Shown: positions 18,351 through 29,000 of the stretch, piece after piece
How the letters are laid out: the number at the start of each line of letters is the position of its first letter
How positions within the stretch are numbered: position 1 is the first letter of the stretch
Source of the DNA: Pycnococcus provasolii
Taxonomy: Eukaryota > Chlorophyta > Pseudoscourfieldiophyceae > Pseudoscourfieldiales > Pycnococcaceae
Direction of reading: 5' to 3'
Assembly (NCBI GenBank): GCA_938743325.2
Contig: OW568861.1
Coordinates: forward strand, 62,001-126,000
DNA length: 64,000 nucleotides
Made by a program: the position numbers and the translations under genes
Notes under the pieces: generated by a model
Seen by the model: only the letters and a program-made list of their open reading frames with translations
What the model was told of the DNA's origin: nothing
The model's database searches: none

Positions 18351-19586
18351 CAGACGAAACCGAGTGACAGCGACAATCATGGAATCTTTGATGGAATTTC
18401 AGTATCTCTCTTTCCTGGATGGCAGCAACGCGCAAAAGCAGCGCTCCATGCTGTGAAGCGAAAGGGGCACAAAAAGATACCAAAGATGCCGTCACCGTTG
18501 GCGGGCAGGATCACTGGGAAGTACCTATTTCATGTGATTGATGAAAAGCCAGCCAAAGACGGTGTTAATGCTGATCCTGCGAATCGTATTTTCACAGAAA
18601 AGCAAAAGGAAGACCAGAGCAATCTCTACTACTGGATAGTAAGTAAGCAGGCAACCTCGTCGCCGCTACATGCGGTACTCTGGACTTTCTCTCCGGAGAA
18701 CTACGCTGATGCTGGAACTCGCGCATGGAAATACATAGATGAGCTTTTTCAAAGCCATCTAGAAGAGACCGTAGGTCTAAAGGCAGTCCAATTCTCGAAC
18801 ATCAAGCAGAAAGAAATGGGACTCGATGAGTATGCCATGGAGCTTACGTCGAGGAATGCCGAACTCCAGCAACTGCAACGACCGATCGAGGACGTAACTG
18901 CAGTAAATTATGCCTTGAATGGCATATCTCAGAAGCACTCGAGTTTCGCCACCATATGGCGAACCACGATAGCTGAACGTCGTCGAAACGGGCTGTATGA
19001 AGATGGCATGCGAACGGGTCTTTCTGATCTTTGCCAGGCAATGCGGCAAGAAGACGCAGCCATCAAGGCTCGTGACGACGCAGACGGGAAACATGTTGGC
19101 GCAACGAAAAAGGAAACGGGCAAGGCACAGCTCCAAGCTATGATAGCTGAGATGGGCAATACTCTAGGAATTTCCAAGCGCAAACAACATGCGTTCCTGA
19201 CGCAGCTGGTCAAGAAAGGAGGCAAAGGTGGTGTCCAGAAGCACAAGAACAGGAAAAACAAACACTGTGGACTGATGAACGATTTAGGTCATCCACAGGA
19301 CACGATCGTTTGTGATATCGACAACAGCGCCAGTGTCACAATGGCAATGAACGACATTGGAATGTCATCTCGCAAATCTCGTCATGCATCAGTACGCAAG
19401 GCGTACGTTCGTGAAGGTGTACGAAATCGCATAACTGCTATGCGTCATGTCAAAGGGTCTGACAATACATCAGACGTCTTCACCAAAGCTCTAACTTGGA
19501 GTTCATTCTCTCAGCATCGCGCTTCTCTACTCGGACGCGAATCTGATGATTCTCACTCTTCAGCGAAACGTACTCGATTCACGTAG
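18333..19586 (+). CDS. Gag-like / truncated RNase H fusion of the LTR element
   Basis: A 417-residue frame. Residues about 100-260 form a helical gag-like region (W-K-Y-I-D-E-L-F, then I-K-Q-K-E-M-G-L-D-E-Y). The C-terminal 100 residues contain D-N-S-A-S-V, V-R-E-G-V-R-N and S-D-N-T-S-D-V-F-T-K-A-L, the end of a copia RNase H domain (compare A-D-x-x-T-K-x-L). The join lies near nt 19290 and keeps the frame open. The product could supply a capsid but has no catalytic domains. A second ATG at 18342 is an alternative start. Confidence 0.85.
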   Translation: MSLMGSQTKPSDSDNHGIFDGISVSLFPGWQQRAKAALHAVKRKGHKKIPKMPSPLAGRITGKYLFHVIDEKPAKDGVNADPANRIFTEKQKEDQSNLYYWIVSKQATSSPLHAVLWTFSPENYADAGTRAWKYIDELFQSHLEETVGLKAVQFSNIKQKEMGLDEYAMELTSRNAELQQLQRPIEDVTAVNYALNGISQKHSSFATIWRTTIAERRRNGLYEDGMRTGLSDLCQAMRQEDAAIKARDDADGKHVGATKKETGKAQLQAMIAEMGNTLGISKRKQHAFLTQLVKKGGKGGVQKHKNRKNKHCGLMNDLGHPQDTIVCDIDNSASVTMAMNDIGMSSRKSRHASVRKAYVREGVRNRITAMRHVKGSDNTSDVFTKALTWSSFSQHRASLLGRESDDSHSSAKRTRFT

Positions 19587-19805
19587 CTTATTCGCTGTAC
19601 CGTTGCATCACAGTTAATCTGTGCCTATGTTGCTTTTCTTTTAATGATAGGGTGGTTCCCTTGGCTGCTGACTTTTAGTCGCATAAGACCATTGAACAAC
19701 TGAGACTTTGTCTCCATGGACGTGGCAGCTTTTGTAGCTTAAGACCATGCTTCCTTTCTTTTTCACATTCCACTTCTCTCTAATCACGTTCGACGTGCGG
19801 GGGTG

Positions 19806-20236
19806 TGTCGTGTTTCTACCCAAACCCTACTAGACTAGGGTGTAATCATTTTTATAGTGGGCGTACAGGTCGAGAAACCTCGGCTCGTCCTACGGAGATT
19901 TATTACCATGATGCCTGCTAGGGTTTACTTTACTGATTAGATATTTCGATTATATCCTATGTTTGCTTATATGACTGTCTTTTATTGTTTCTTATCGAAC
20001 CATCACTAAACTACTCTAACTGATCTACATCTTCTTTACATTACTACTACAGGACTACGACGACAGTTTATGTCATCACGTTTTCCTTTGTAAAGGTGTG
20101 ATCATTCTTCCCTCTGCCAATCTATGGCAGAGTAGGTTAGAAGCACACTTCTTTTTACCGTTGATACTAATTTTTGTTGTCGTCATCTCTGGTCATTCGC
20201 CGCGCTGCAGATTGCTACTGCATTCCCCAAACAACA
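19806..20236 (+). repeat. 3' LTR
   Basis: Same 431-bp length as the 5' LTR, with one difference noticed (A for G at about 20129). The G-rich GCGGGGGTG just before it may be a short polypurine tract. Confidence 0.95.
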
Positions 20237-20252
20237 GAGGGGCGCAAGGCGA

Positions 20253-20332
20253 GCCCTAACCCGAACCTAACCCTAAGTTCCTAACCCTAACCCTAAGTTC
20301 CTAACCCTAACCCTAACCAAAAACCCTAACCC
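20253..20332 (-). repeat. CCCTAA array displaced from RFC5
   Basis: CCCTAA units interrupted by repeated AAGTTC spacers. It lies 16 bases right of the LTR element's 3' boundary. Without the element it would sit about 88 bases upstream of the RFC5 ATG, with TTAGGG on the RFC5 coding strand. Confidence 0.85.
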
Positions 20333-21108
20333 GATGCTACGGAGCCCATGGCAAGCCCATTGAGGGGAAGGGGAACGAACGACAGGCCGTTGCGTTCGCC
20401 ATGTCGTACTACGGTACTGTACTGTATGTCGCCATGCCTCTCTACGAGTGGCGAGAGGACTTCTGCAGAGTTGGTCGAATCATCTCGCGCTCGCCGAACG
20501 GTGCTTCGGTGGAGCAGTCGTTGTCGTTGTCTGACTGTTGAGGCGAAAAAGCCTGCGAGTCGTTCACCAGTGCACTGATTCCTGCCCCTTCGTGGCTTCA
20601 TCGTGCGCCAGTCGTGTGCGGGCCTTCTCCGGCTGAGTCCGGCCTCCTCCGGCCTAGACTAAAGTGACGTCCACGCGCTGCCTTCCCTTCCCCCCTGCAC
20701 GCATGCACAGTAAGGCCCACCACAGTACAGTAGTACTAAGGTATGTAAGGCCCTGCAGTCGGCAGTATCGTAACCAACCTGATGATGCGGGCCTGATGCT
20801 CGCCCTTGCCCTTGCCCTTCTTGTCTCCTCCTCCTCCTCCTTCCTCCTCCTCCTCGGCAGCAGAAACGCTCCATTAACCCTTCCCTTCCTCCACAACAAC
20901 TCCCCTCTCCTTCTTCCTTCTCCTCCCAGGTAGTGCCGACATTGCAGTTACCACGCAACTGACACACTCACGAACCGGAACTAGCTTGCAGCGCACGCAC
21001 AAGCAGCTTACGAGCAGACGCAACTCTCGCGGCGCACGTCGTCTCGAACGACCGTCGTTCTCGCGTACGCTCGCAAGCGTTCGGCTCCTTTTCTAACACA
21101 CAAATACT
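20333..21108. other. intergenic region upstream of the exchanger
   Basis: No supported gene. It contains TACTGTACTG repeats (about 20410), CTCCGGC repeats (about 20626-20655) and a CCT-rich pyrimidine tract (about 20820-20930) that may be promoter sequence of the exchanger. Confidence 0.4.
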
Positions 21109-23142
21109 ATGAGCGTCTCCAAGGCTTTGCTTAATGGGCTTTTGGGTGGTGGAGGGAACGAGGCCGCTGGGAACGACTGCACGGCCGTGGCCATATCGCC
21201 CAAAGTGGCAAAGAAGACGGCCAGGGTTCCAGGGCGGTACATGAGGAAGTGGACACAGATGCGCATGCAAAGGCGGCGTTGGATACGGGACAACTTCCTG
21301 TGGATTGCACTCTCCATTGGCGTGGTTGTGCAGCTCGCGCACATTTTCTTAACAGCGACACCGGACGGCGGCTCTTTGGCCGGAGCTGCGCGTAAACTGC
21401 TAAATAGTACGGAAGATTCGTACTATCCCAAGGAAATTCTTGACGATGAGCAAAAGCGGAACGGGTGGGTATTCCTGCACGCGGTGTTGCTCGTGTACAC
21501 CTTCGTCGCGCTTGCCTTCGTCTGTGACGAGTTCTTCGTCCCTGCTCTCGAACGCATCGTCGAGCACTTCGAAATTCCCGAGGATGTCGCAGGCGCAACC
21601 TTCATGGCGGCCGGTGGCTCCGCGCCAGAGCTCGTGACGAGCTTCCTGGGCGTGTTCGTCAGCAAGAGTGACGTCGGCTTTGGAACCATCATTGGCTCCG
21701 CCGTGTTCAACGTGCTGTTCGTCATCGGCATGTGCGCTCTATTCTCTAAGGACCTGCTTGTTCTCACGTGGTGGCCGCTCTTCCGAGACTGCACCTTCTA
21801 CGCTATTGACCTATCCCTCCTCGCGTGGTTCTTTGACAATGACAACAAGATTGCCGTTTGGGAGGCTGCTATCATGCTCACCATGTACGTAGCGTACGTG
21901 GGATTCATGTTCCTCAACGAAAAGGTGGAGAAGCACTTCAAGCGCACGGTGACGCACCTTGCGCGGAGCCTGACTTTCTCCGCGCACGTGTCCACAAAGA
22001 TGGGTCACAAGGCGGCGCGGGACCCGATGAGCGGCGGGCACTCGATTACGGGCGGTCACGCTGCTCGGCCCGGCAAGGTGCATCCAAGCGAAGGCGGATC
22101 TGGCACAAGTATATCAGAAACGCCGCGCTCGCCTCCAACGCCTCTCGCAGACATGAATTACGACAACTCAGGAGCGGGAAGCTTCGCCGTTGCGATTGCA
22201 CAGCAGCAGCTCAAAGCGTCAGTTGAGGAGGCGCGCACTCCAAAAGCCGAGCGCCGAAACAGCCTCTCGACCAAGGACCTTCGCTTCCAGCGAGCGGTTT
22301 TGATGGACGTGCTGATGCGACGCGAAGCGCGCATGAGTGTGATCATCCAGAAGAGCATGACGGAAGGCGGCAAGCCGCCATCGACGCGATCGTCGGACGA
22401 ATCGCAGGAGAAGAACGCGAAGAAGGAGGGCGAGGAGGGGGCCATGGAGAAGGTGGCTGAGGACGAGCTGGAGGTGCAAGAGGAGGGAGAGGAGGAGGAG
22501 GGAGAGGAGGAGGAGGAGGAGGAGGGCGGGTCGCTCGACTTATCTTGGCCGCGGGACGACCTGATGGCGCAGATCAATTACGTGCTGACGGCGCCGATCG
22601 TGTTCTCCATCTGGCTCACCGTGCCAGACGTGCGTCGCGAGGAACGCAGCTCGTGGTTCCCGTTGGCTTTCGTCGGAGCAATAAGCTGGATTGGCATAAT
22701 CAGCTACCCCATGGTTTGGATGGCGTCCATCATCGGAAATACGATGGGCGTTTCGGAGGAGGTGATGGGCATCACGATTCTGGCGGCGGGCACATCCATC
22801 CCTGACCTGCTCAGTAGCGTTATTGTCGCCCAACAAGGTCAGGGTGATATGGCAGTGAGCAGTTCCATTGGCAGCAACATCTTCGACGTCACGTTCGGTC
22901 TCCCGCTTCCGTGGTTCTTCTGGTGCTTGATCAATAACAAGGCATACCCCGTCACGGCGACGACGCTCAAGTTTAGCTTGATTTTGCTGCTCTTCATGCT
23001 CGTCGCGACGGTGGGTACCATTGCGGCGAGCGGCTGGAAGTTGACGCGTACGCTGGGTGCCACGATGTTCTGTCTCTATGGCGTATTCATTCTGCTGTCT
23101 CTGCTCAAGAACTTTGGGCACTTGGGAAGCTTCCTCGACTAA
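21109..23142 (+). CDS. K+-dependent Na+/Ca2+ exchanger (CaCA family, NCKX type)
   Basis: Membrane exchanger that moves Ca2+ against Na+ (with K+ in this branch). Two inverted alpha repeats are clear. Alpha-1 is at residues about 160-205 (A-T-F-M-A-A-G-G-S-A-P-E-L, then G-S-A-V-F-N). Alpha-2 is at about 553-602 (I-L-A-A-G-T-S-I-P-D-L-L, then G-S-N-I-F-D). The alpha-1 Glu and alpha-2 Asp of these motifs are the family's cation-binding residues, and the E/D pair fits NCKX. About ten hydrophobic segments flank a cytosolic loop (about 290-480) ending in a run of Glu with few Gly. A first hydrophobic segment at 62-82 is followed by a lumenal stretch with N-S-T. TGTAA follows the stop at 23192-23196. 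Confidence 0.93.
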   Translation: MSVSKALLNGLLGGGGNEAAGNDCTAVAISPKVAKKTARVPGRYMRKWTQMRMQRRRWIRDNFLWIALSIGVVVQLAHIFLTATPDGGSLAGAARKLLNSTEDSYYPKEILDDEQKRNGWVFLHAVLLVYTFVALAFVCDEFFVPALERIVEHFEIPEDVAGATFMAAGGSAPELVTSFLGVFVSKSDVGFGTIIGSAVFNVLFVIGMCALFSKDLLVLTWWPLFRDCTFYAIDLSLLAWFFDNDNKIAVWEAAIMLTMYVAYVGFMFLNEKVEKHFKRTVTHLARSLTFSAHVSTKMGHKAARDPMSGGHSITGGHAARPGKVHPSEGGSGTSISETPRSPPTPLADMNYDNSGAGSFAVAIAQQQLKASVEEARTPKAERRNSLSTKDLRFQRAVLMDVLMRREARMSVIIQKSMTEGGKPPSTRSSDESQEKNAKKEGEEGAMEKVAEDELEVQEEGEEEEGEEEEEEEGGSLDLSWPRDDLMAQINYVLTAPIVFSIWLTVPDVRREERSSWFPLAFVGAISWIGIISYPMVWMASIIGNTMGVSEEVMGITILAAGTSIPDLLSSVIVAQQGQGDMAVSSSIGSNIFDVTFGLPLPWFFWCLINNKAYPVTATTLKFSLILLLFMLVATVGTIAASGWKLTRTLGATMFCLYGVFILLSLLKNFGHLGSFLD

Positions 23143-23405
23143 AGGTCGTGCAGTGTGCTGGCCGTGCCATACCTCTATAGGCAGTCTGGTTTGTAACAGC
23201 CCGTGTCCTTAGCACTTCAAGCGGTGCTCGAAGCGGTCGAAGCGGTCTGTGGTCGGCGGTCGGCGTCGCTCATAGGAGAAGGCCCAAGGGCAAGGGGGGG
23301 GGGCAAGGCGAGCCCCTCGGGAGATGCTCAGTTCGGGGTTTGTTTCCCATGTATTCTGCCCCAGCCTATCCTCCTGCGCCCTTCCTCCCCGTAGTCTAGT
23401 CTGTC

Positions 23406-25637
23406 ATGGCGAGCGCCGTATTGATCTTGCGCTCCCGTCTGCCGGACGTCGACGACGACACCGCCGACTTCCTCGTGTCGAGCATACAGTCAGTGCTCGA
23501 CGAAGCCGACTCCAACGACGAAGCCGTGGAGGAACTCGTTGACGTACTCGCGCCGCACGTCGAGGAGGCTGGCCTGCCCGATACTGCCGCGCACGAGCTG
23601 GCGGCGGCGCTCGTGGCGAACCAACGTGGTGGCGGCGGCGGTGGTGGTGCAGGAGACGGTGGCACAGACGCTTCAGCAGCACCGAGTAAAGATGCACCGC
23701 TCGTCGCTTGCCGCGGAATTATTCTCGCGCTGGGTGGGAACGTGCTGCTAGAGCGCGCAGACCTGGAGCTGAAGCGTGGCAGGCGATACTTCATCTTAGG
23801 GCGAAACGGGGTAGGTAAGACGACGCTCTGTCGGCGCATCGCAAGCAGGGAGATCAGTGGCTGGCCCGGAGACGTCGGAACCTTCCTCGTTCCAGGTGCA
23901 AACTTGCTTGACGCGCCGGAAGGCGCGTCGGCACGCGAGTACGCACGCATGTCAGCAGCCAATGCGAAAGATGCGCCGGGCGCTGCGCAGAGAATAGGCG
24001 ACACCCTCGACGACGCGGCGGACGCGGCGCTGAAGCGCACTGGCTTTGACATCGACGACGGCGATTCGGATGCTACGGCTGTCAGCGCGGAGAAGGCGGT
24101 TAGCGCGCTGAGCGGGGGATGGAGAATGCGACTCGCGCTTGCGACGAGCCTTCTTCATCCCGCGGACGTATTGATCTTTGACGAGCCGAGCAACCACCTC
24201 GACGTGTCGGCAGTGCAATGGCTGATTGACTTCCTGAAGAGCGGTGAGCTAAGCGAGCGATGCGTGGTGGTCGTGTCGCACGACAAGAACTTTGTGCGCA
24301 GCGTTTGCACGGACGTGATTCACTTCCACGATAAATTACTCACGCACTTTCCCGACTTTGAGGCGTTCGCTCAGGCACACCCAGAGCTTGCCAAGGCACC
24401 CGAGGACGGAGGGAATGTGCGCGGTAAGGGCGATGCACTTGTGGTGAATGCCGACGACGAGCTTCGCAGAGCTGCGCAGGAGCGCGTCGCTATGGCACAG
24501 CGTCTTGCGGACGCGCCGGGCGGGCGCAATTGGACGTCGATGAGCTCAAGCAGCGGCCCCGCTTCTGCCGCCATGGCTGGTGGCGCATCTGCGGAAGACG
24601 TTCTCTTGGACGGCGCCGATGACGACGAAGGCGCGGATGGCGAAGGCCCTCTTGCGTTCCGATTTCCGGCTCCTGGGCCACTCGAGGGCGTAAAGGGGCG
24701 GTCGCGCAAGGTTCTCAGCCTCGATCATGCCACCTTTGGCTACGACGAATCGTCGCGTCCGATTATCGTGGAGCCTGCAAGCGTGAAGCTGACGCCATCG
24801 TCACGTGTGGCTGTGACTGGCCCAAACGGTGCGGGGAAAACGACGCTCGTGCGCCTGCTCGTTGGCGAGCTTACTGCATCATCGGGCGATAGCTTCCGGC
24901 ATCCCTCCGCGCAGGTGGCGTACGTTGCGCAGCATACGCGCAAACACATCGAAGAGCACCTCACATTATCGCCAATGCAGTACCTAAAGAGGCGATATGG
25001 CGGGAGCAATGCTACTGATCCGAGCGGTGTAGATGCCGAATTCCTTGCGCGCCCGGATATCGCGCTGACACCCGATGAGGAGGCTGAGCGTGTGAGTGGC
25101 AAGGCTTCGATCAACGCAATTGTCGGGCGCAGGAAACGAGCCGGGCAGGTTGAGTACGAGCTCAAGAAGAATGGTCGCGAGGAGACTGTCTGGGAGCCAC
25201 TTGCGTATTTGAGAGCGCACACAAACTCGTACGCGATGAAGCTCGTTCTTAGGTTTGACGAGATGCAGCGCGCCGCAGAGAGCGGTATGGCGGTGCGTCC
25301 AGCAACCACGCTGGAGGTTCTGCAACACTTCAAGCTATTTGGTATTAGCCGTCGACTTGCAAACACAGAGCTCGCGGGATTAAGCGACGGCCAGAAGTGC
25401 CGCGTTGTCCTCGCCGCGTGCTTCTGGCCCAAACCTCACGTTGTGATTCTCGATGAGCCGACCAACTTCCTCGACGCCGACTCGGCGTGGGCACTCGCTA
25501 CCAGCCTCCGAACATTTAAGGGCGCGTGCCTTTGCGTCTCTCACGACAAACTCTTTCTTGACCGCGTCTGCGACGAAGAGTGGAAGGTGCCTGGCGACGG
25601 CACTGTGACAGTCGTGCCGTGGGAGGCGTTGAAATAA
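23406..25637 (+). CDS. ABCF ATPase with ABCF3-type N-terminus and chromodomain-like insertion (eEF3-like second half)
   Basis: Soluble twin-ATPase of the ABCF/eEF3 class, which acts on ribosomes. Residues 1-70 (I-L-R-S-R-L-P-D-V-D-D) resemble the N-terminus of ABCF3/GCN20. ABC1: Walker A G-R-N-G-V-G-K-T-T (about 132), signature L-S-G-G-W (about 235), Walker B I-F-D-E-P-S-N-H-L-D (about 256). ABC2: Walker A G-P-N-G-A-G-K-T-T (about 472), L-S-D-G-Q-K (about 659), I-L-D-E-P-T-N-F-L-D (about 680). Between the halves of ABC2, residues about 570-620 (G-R-R-K-R-A-G-Q-V-E-Y-E-L-K, then E-T-V-W-E-P) resemble the chromodomain insertion of fungal eEF3. V-A-Y-V-A-Q-H-T-R-K-H-I-E-E-H-L also follows eEF3. 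There are no HEAT repeats. The 743-residue length fits ABCF, not eEF3 (about 1040). Confidence 0.88.
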   Translation: MASAVLILRSRLPDVDDDTADFLVSSIQSVLDEADSNDEAVEELVDVLAPHVEEAGLPDTAAHELAAALVANQRGGGGGGGAGDGGTDASAAPSKDAPLVACRGIILALGGNVLLERADLELKRGRRYFILGRNGVGKTTLCRRIASREISGWPGDVGTFLVPGANLLDAPEGASAREYARMSAANAKDAPGAAQRIGDTLDDAADAALKRTGFDIDDGDSDATAVSAEKAVSALSGGWRMRLALATSLLHPADVLIFDEPSNHLDVSAVQWLIDFLKSGELSERCVVVVSHDKNFVRSVCTDVIHFHDKLLTHFPDFEAFAQAHPELAKAPEDGGNVRGKGDALVVNADDELRRAAQERVAMAQRLADAPGGRNWTSMSSSSGPASAAMAGGASAEDVLLDGADDDEGADGEGPLAFRFPAPGPLEGVKGRSRKVLSLDHATFGYDESSRPIIVEPASVKLTPSSRVAVTGPNGAGKTTLVRLLVGELTASSGDSFRHPSAQVAYVAQHTRKHIEEHLTLSPMQYLKRRYGGSNATDPSGVDAEFLARPDIALTPDEEAERVSGKASINAIVGRRKRAGQVEYELKKNGREETVWEPLAYLRAHTNSYAMKLVLRFDEMQRAAESGMAVRPATTLEVLQHFKLFGISRRLANTELAGLSDGQKCRVVLAACFWPKPHVVILDEPTNFLDADSAWALATSLRTFKGACLCVSHDKLFLDRVCDEEWKVPGDGTVTVVPWEALK

Positions 25638-25642
25638 AACTA

Positions 25643-25720
25643 AGATCGCTCATGAAGTAATGGAGTGTACTTTACTTTGTTCAACGGTCGTCCAATCACA
25701 CCACTAACAACACTCACTAG
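25643..25720 (+). repeat. dispersed 3'-flank repeat, copy 2
   Basis: Begins six bases after the ABCF stop: GATCGCTCAT, then AGTAATGGAGTGTACTTTAC and CAACGGTCGTCCAATCACAC. It is the fullest copy in the window. Confidence 0.8.
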
Positions 25721-25875
25721 ATTGTAGACGTGTAGTTTGGCAAAAGAAACAAGGGGAAAAAAGATGCTACAGTACATTCATTTAGGCGTATCGTGTACAG
25801 TTGTGAGCTAATCACTTTATTTGCTTTGCATCTGCGCAACGGTTCGTGTGAGATCATCCAGCTGTCGCTGTATAG

Positions 25876-25914
25876 CGTTAGGGTTAGGGTTAGGGTTAGG
25901 GTTAGCGTTAGGGC
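25876..25914 (+). repeat. TTAGGG array
   Basis: About five TTAGGG units, framed by two GCGTTAGGG variants, 104 bases upstream of the next ATG and on its coding strand. Confidence 0.9.
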
Positions 25915-26017
25915 TACCTTAGGTTGATTTCCTGCCCTTTGCCTTTGACCGGTTGACTTTTCCCTCCCCCCTTTTTAACCAACAGTATTCTTACTCGCTC
26001 ACAAACAGCACGCAGCC

Positions 26018-29000
26018 ATGGACCTGCTCGCACGTGCAGCGCTCACGGCCACGGCTTCGAGTGGCGGCGGTGCGCATGGCCAGCCTGACGACGACGACGA
26101 CGACGTCGACGTGCCCGCCGTGTTCGTACCGGACACAGTCATGGTCCTCGAAGCGAACGAGTGCCTGTGGATGTACACCGCCGCCTCAGGACGAATCAAG
26201 GTCAAGGCGCAAAACGAGATATCCGCAGCTCAAGTCGTGCGCACACTCGGCTCCATAGAATTTCCGGACGACGTGTGCGTTGTCCTAAAAAGACCCGCGC
26301 TCAACCCACTGCCAGTTAAGACGAACCAGGGCGACGTCGACATCGCAGTCGTCGAAGGAGCGGCGGACGTCACGCCGCTCAGCACAAACGGACTTGTCGA
26401 GCTGCTCAGAGACCCGCCAAAGGGAAACTACGTCATACAGAGGTACTGCAAGTCTAAGGGGGACCGCGCTGCTTTCATGCGCGTGCACGTCAAAAACAGT
26501 AAGATTGAAACTGTGCACAGGTTTGCATCCGCATGGACATACAGCGCAAGAGCGGCAGCGGTGCTACGATTCACAGCCTCGCCCACGAGGTGCGACCCGA
26601 AACGCGTTCGTGGTGCGAACGAAATGGAAGCCGCCGCGGTGGCGCTAGAAGTTGCCGAGACACTGCAAGTCGCGAGAGGAAAGCCATGCACGCGGCTGTA
26701 TGTTGACCTCGTGCGTGGAGACGACAACCGGCTCTGGGTGATCAACGTGAGAGGTGCAAAATTTAAGGGTGAAGCACCCACGCCGGGGCGCCCTCCGAGC
26801 GCGCGGAGACGAGGCGAGTCGGCTGGCGCGGTGAACTTGAAGGCGCCTGATACAAGTGGAATGAAACGGCAGCAGAAGAAGCAATCGTCGTCCACGCCCT
26901 CGCCGAGCTGGAAGCGTTGTGCCAGCTGCCAAATGGTACACGCACGTAGTGCAGACGATGCGGTGACTCCAAATCGACACCGCCTTACAATGAGACAGGT
27001 GCGCGAGATGGAACATTCGCTCGCACGACGTGGCATATTCCTGCCCTGGTTTGGAAGACCAGCCTTTCAGCGTCGCGCTGACGAGGATGCGGCATTGAAT
27101 GGCCTTCTATCAGCTGACTACGAGGTGTGCGACGCGTGTTACCGCTTATCGAAGGAGGTTGCCGCACGCGACTCAGCCGCGGCACTGCTTGCCGCGCCAA
27201 CAGCCATGCAGCCGTGTGCTCCTCCAACCGAGGACGTCGTGGACACATCGCCATGGCAATGTGACGATGATGGTGCGTGCCTTCGATTTGTCGCACGCCT
27301 CGTCGTGCAGGCAATCGAGATTCGAGGACTTGAACGTTCCGTCGTAGAAGGCGTTGGCATGAATGCTCGTTCCGCGTGCGTTTTGACACTTGACATCCCA
27401 CCACTCGGCCCGTCGCGCGTTGGCTCACAGAGCGGCCCGCAGCCGAATGCGCTCGAGACTGGCGTTGTTGCGTTGCAAGGTGTTAAGGTATTGGATCTCG
27501 CGGCGGAGACGCCTGGCGACATTGCGGAGTTCTGCCTCACGTGCGCCGGGGTGAACCTGGCGCTCGGCGTCGCTGGTGCAACGACGCAGATGGACGAAGA
27601 CGTTCCCAAGTCTTTGCTTGAGGGTGGGCTTCGACTTGACCGGCTTCTTCTGCTCGGTGACCCGCCGGACGACTACTGTGCACCACTTGCCGCTCGCCGC
27701 ATTTTTCACGTCCCCATATCGTCAACCAGCTCCCTTCATGCAATTGCAACTGTCGCCATGGGTGTGGAAAGTCTTGGCTTCCGTCGCCTTCGTCCGGAGC
27801 ATCTCCGTGCAAGCTTCTTGCCAGCACCTGCCGACGTGCGCGTGTTGCACCCGTCTGTGGTTGCCGAACCATTGCCAAAGGCATGGACAGTAAGGCCGGT
27901 CGCTGAATCGATAGAGTTTGCCGAGGTGCAACCAAGGCTGGTGGAGCATGCACCGCAGGCGCACCCACGGCTTGCCGCACCGCAGCATGTATTCGTCGCT
28001 GTTTCTGACATTGTGTGGCCAGCTGATGACATCGAAACACTATCACCCGAGCGTCGTGCATTGATCCGCTCTGGAGAATTGCGAGTGAGCATGGCCATTG
28101 TGCAGGCCATTCCTTCCGTTCAGCCCGTAGATTATGATTCGAGTCACGATGACCGCGTTACTATTAGCGGCGCGGGTGCATCGACGCCCACTGATCCGTG
28201 GGAAGCGGTCGTACCTCTTGTTATTGAAACCGGTACAGCGAATGGAACAACCCCATCTTCTGGAGATGCGATGCTTCATGTATTCGTGCACTCCGCCGGT
28301 GTGCACCCGGATTCACGTGAACTCATCGCATCAGGGTGCTGTGCTACATCCTTCGACCTCGATGATGAGCCGCGACGGCAGCGTATTTTGCTGACGACAC
28401 CTGAGGGTGCACAAGGAACTGCTCTCGTGTACATTGAGTTTGCGCCGTGGGGTGCACCTCACGCAAGGCACGTTCGACGTCGAATGCACTTCGACGGCAG
28501 TGGTTCTCTACAAGAACAGGCTCAGCTGATCGACGCAGAGCACGAGGAAGCTCGTGTGGCATGCGATCTGGCGTTTGCCGCGTCACGCGATTACGTCAAG
28601 GCCATTGATCCACAGCTTCCGATATTAACGTCCTCTGTCCGTGCCGCGCGCGAATGCGCATTTTCACAACGCTCGTCGGCGCTTGCACTACACGTCGCGT
28701 GGATTGGGGGAAATTCCGAGCTGCACAAGCTTCGCGAGCTCACATTCATCGTGCACGTCGCAGGTTTGACTGCGCGTACTGTGGCATATTCGCTTCGTGC
28801 TGCGGATGGCGTGATTTCTCCCGACTTACCCGTGGAGGCTTACTTCCGCGTTGGCGGAGCTCATGACCGAGGATCGCATTTGACAGTGCACTTTCATTCC
28901 CATGACGCCACGGAGCACGCGAGGCTGTGCCATGCACTCGTCGATTCACCGGCAATATTAGAGGTGATGAGCCGGGGTAAACCACTGGGTGTAGTGCATG

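Larger units (their letters stand above)
17898..20236 (+). mobile_element. Ty1/copia-type LTR retrotransposon, internally deleted
   Basis: A 2339-bp element with two 431-bp LTRs. It is flanked by an exact 5-bp duplication, GAGGG, at 17893-17897 and 20237-20241. The internal part is only about 1.48 kb and holds a single frame joining a gag-like region directly to the last part of the RNase H domain. Protease, integrase and reverse transcriptase are missing. It is therefore non-autonomous. I noticed one base difference between the LTRs in direct comparison (GGCGGAG versus GGCAGAG), so the insertion is recent. Confidence 0.95.
25638..26017. promoter_or_regulatory. intergenic with 3'-flank repeat and TTAGGG array
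   Basis: Left part: dispersed 3'-flank repeat after ABCF (25643-25720). Right part: TTAGGG array at 25876-25914, then a pyrimidine-rich stretch before the next start codon. Confidence 0.6.

Noticed and set aside
20326-20601. Frames of 76-91 codons on both strands upstream of the exchanger
   Set aside because: No homology or start context; probably leader or promoter sequence.
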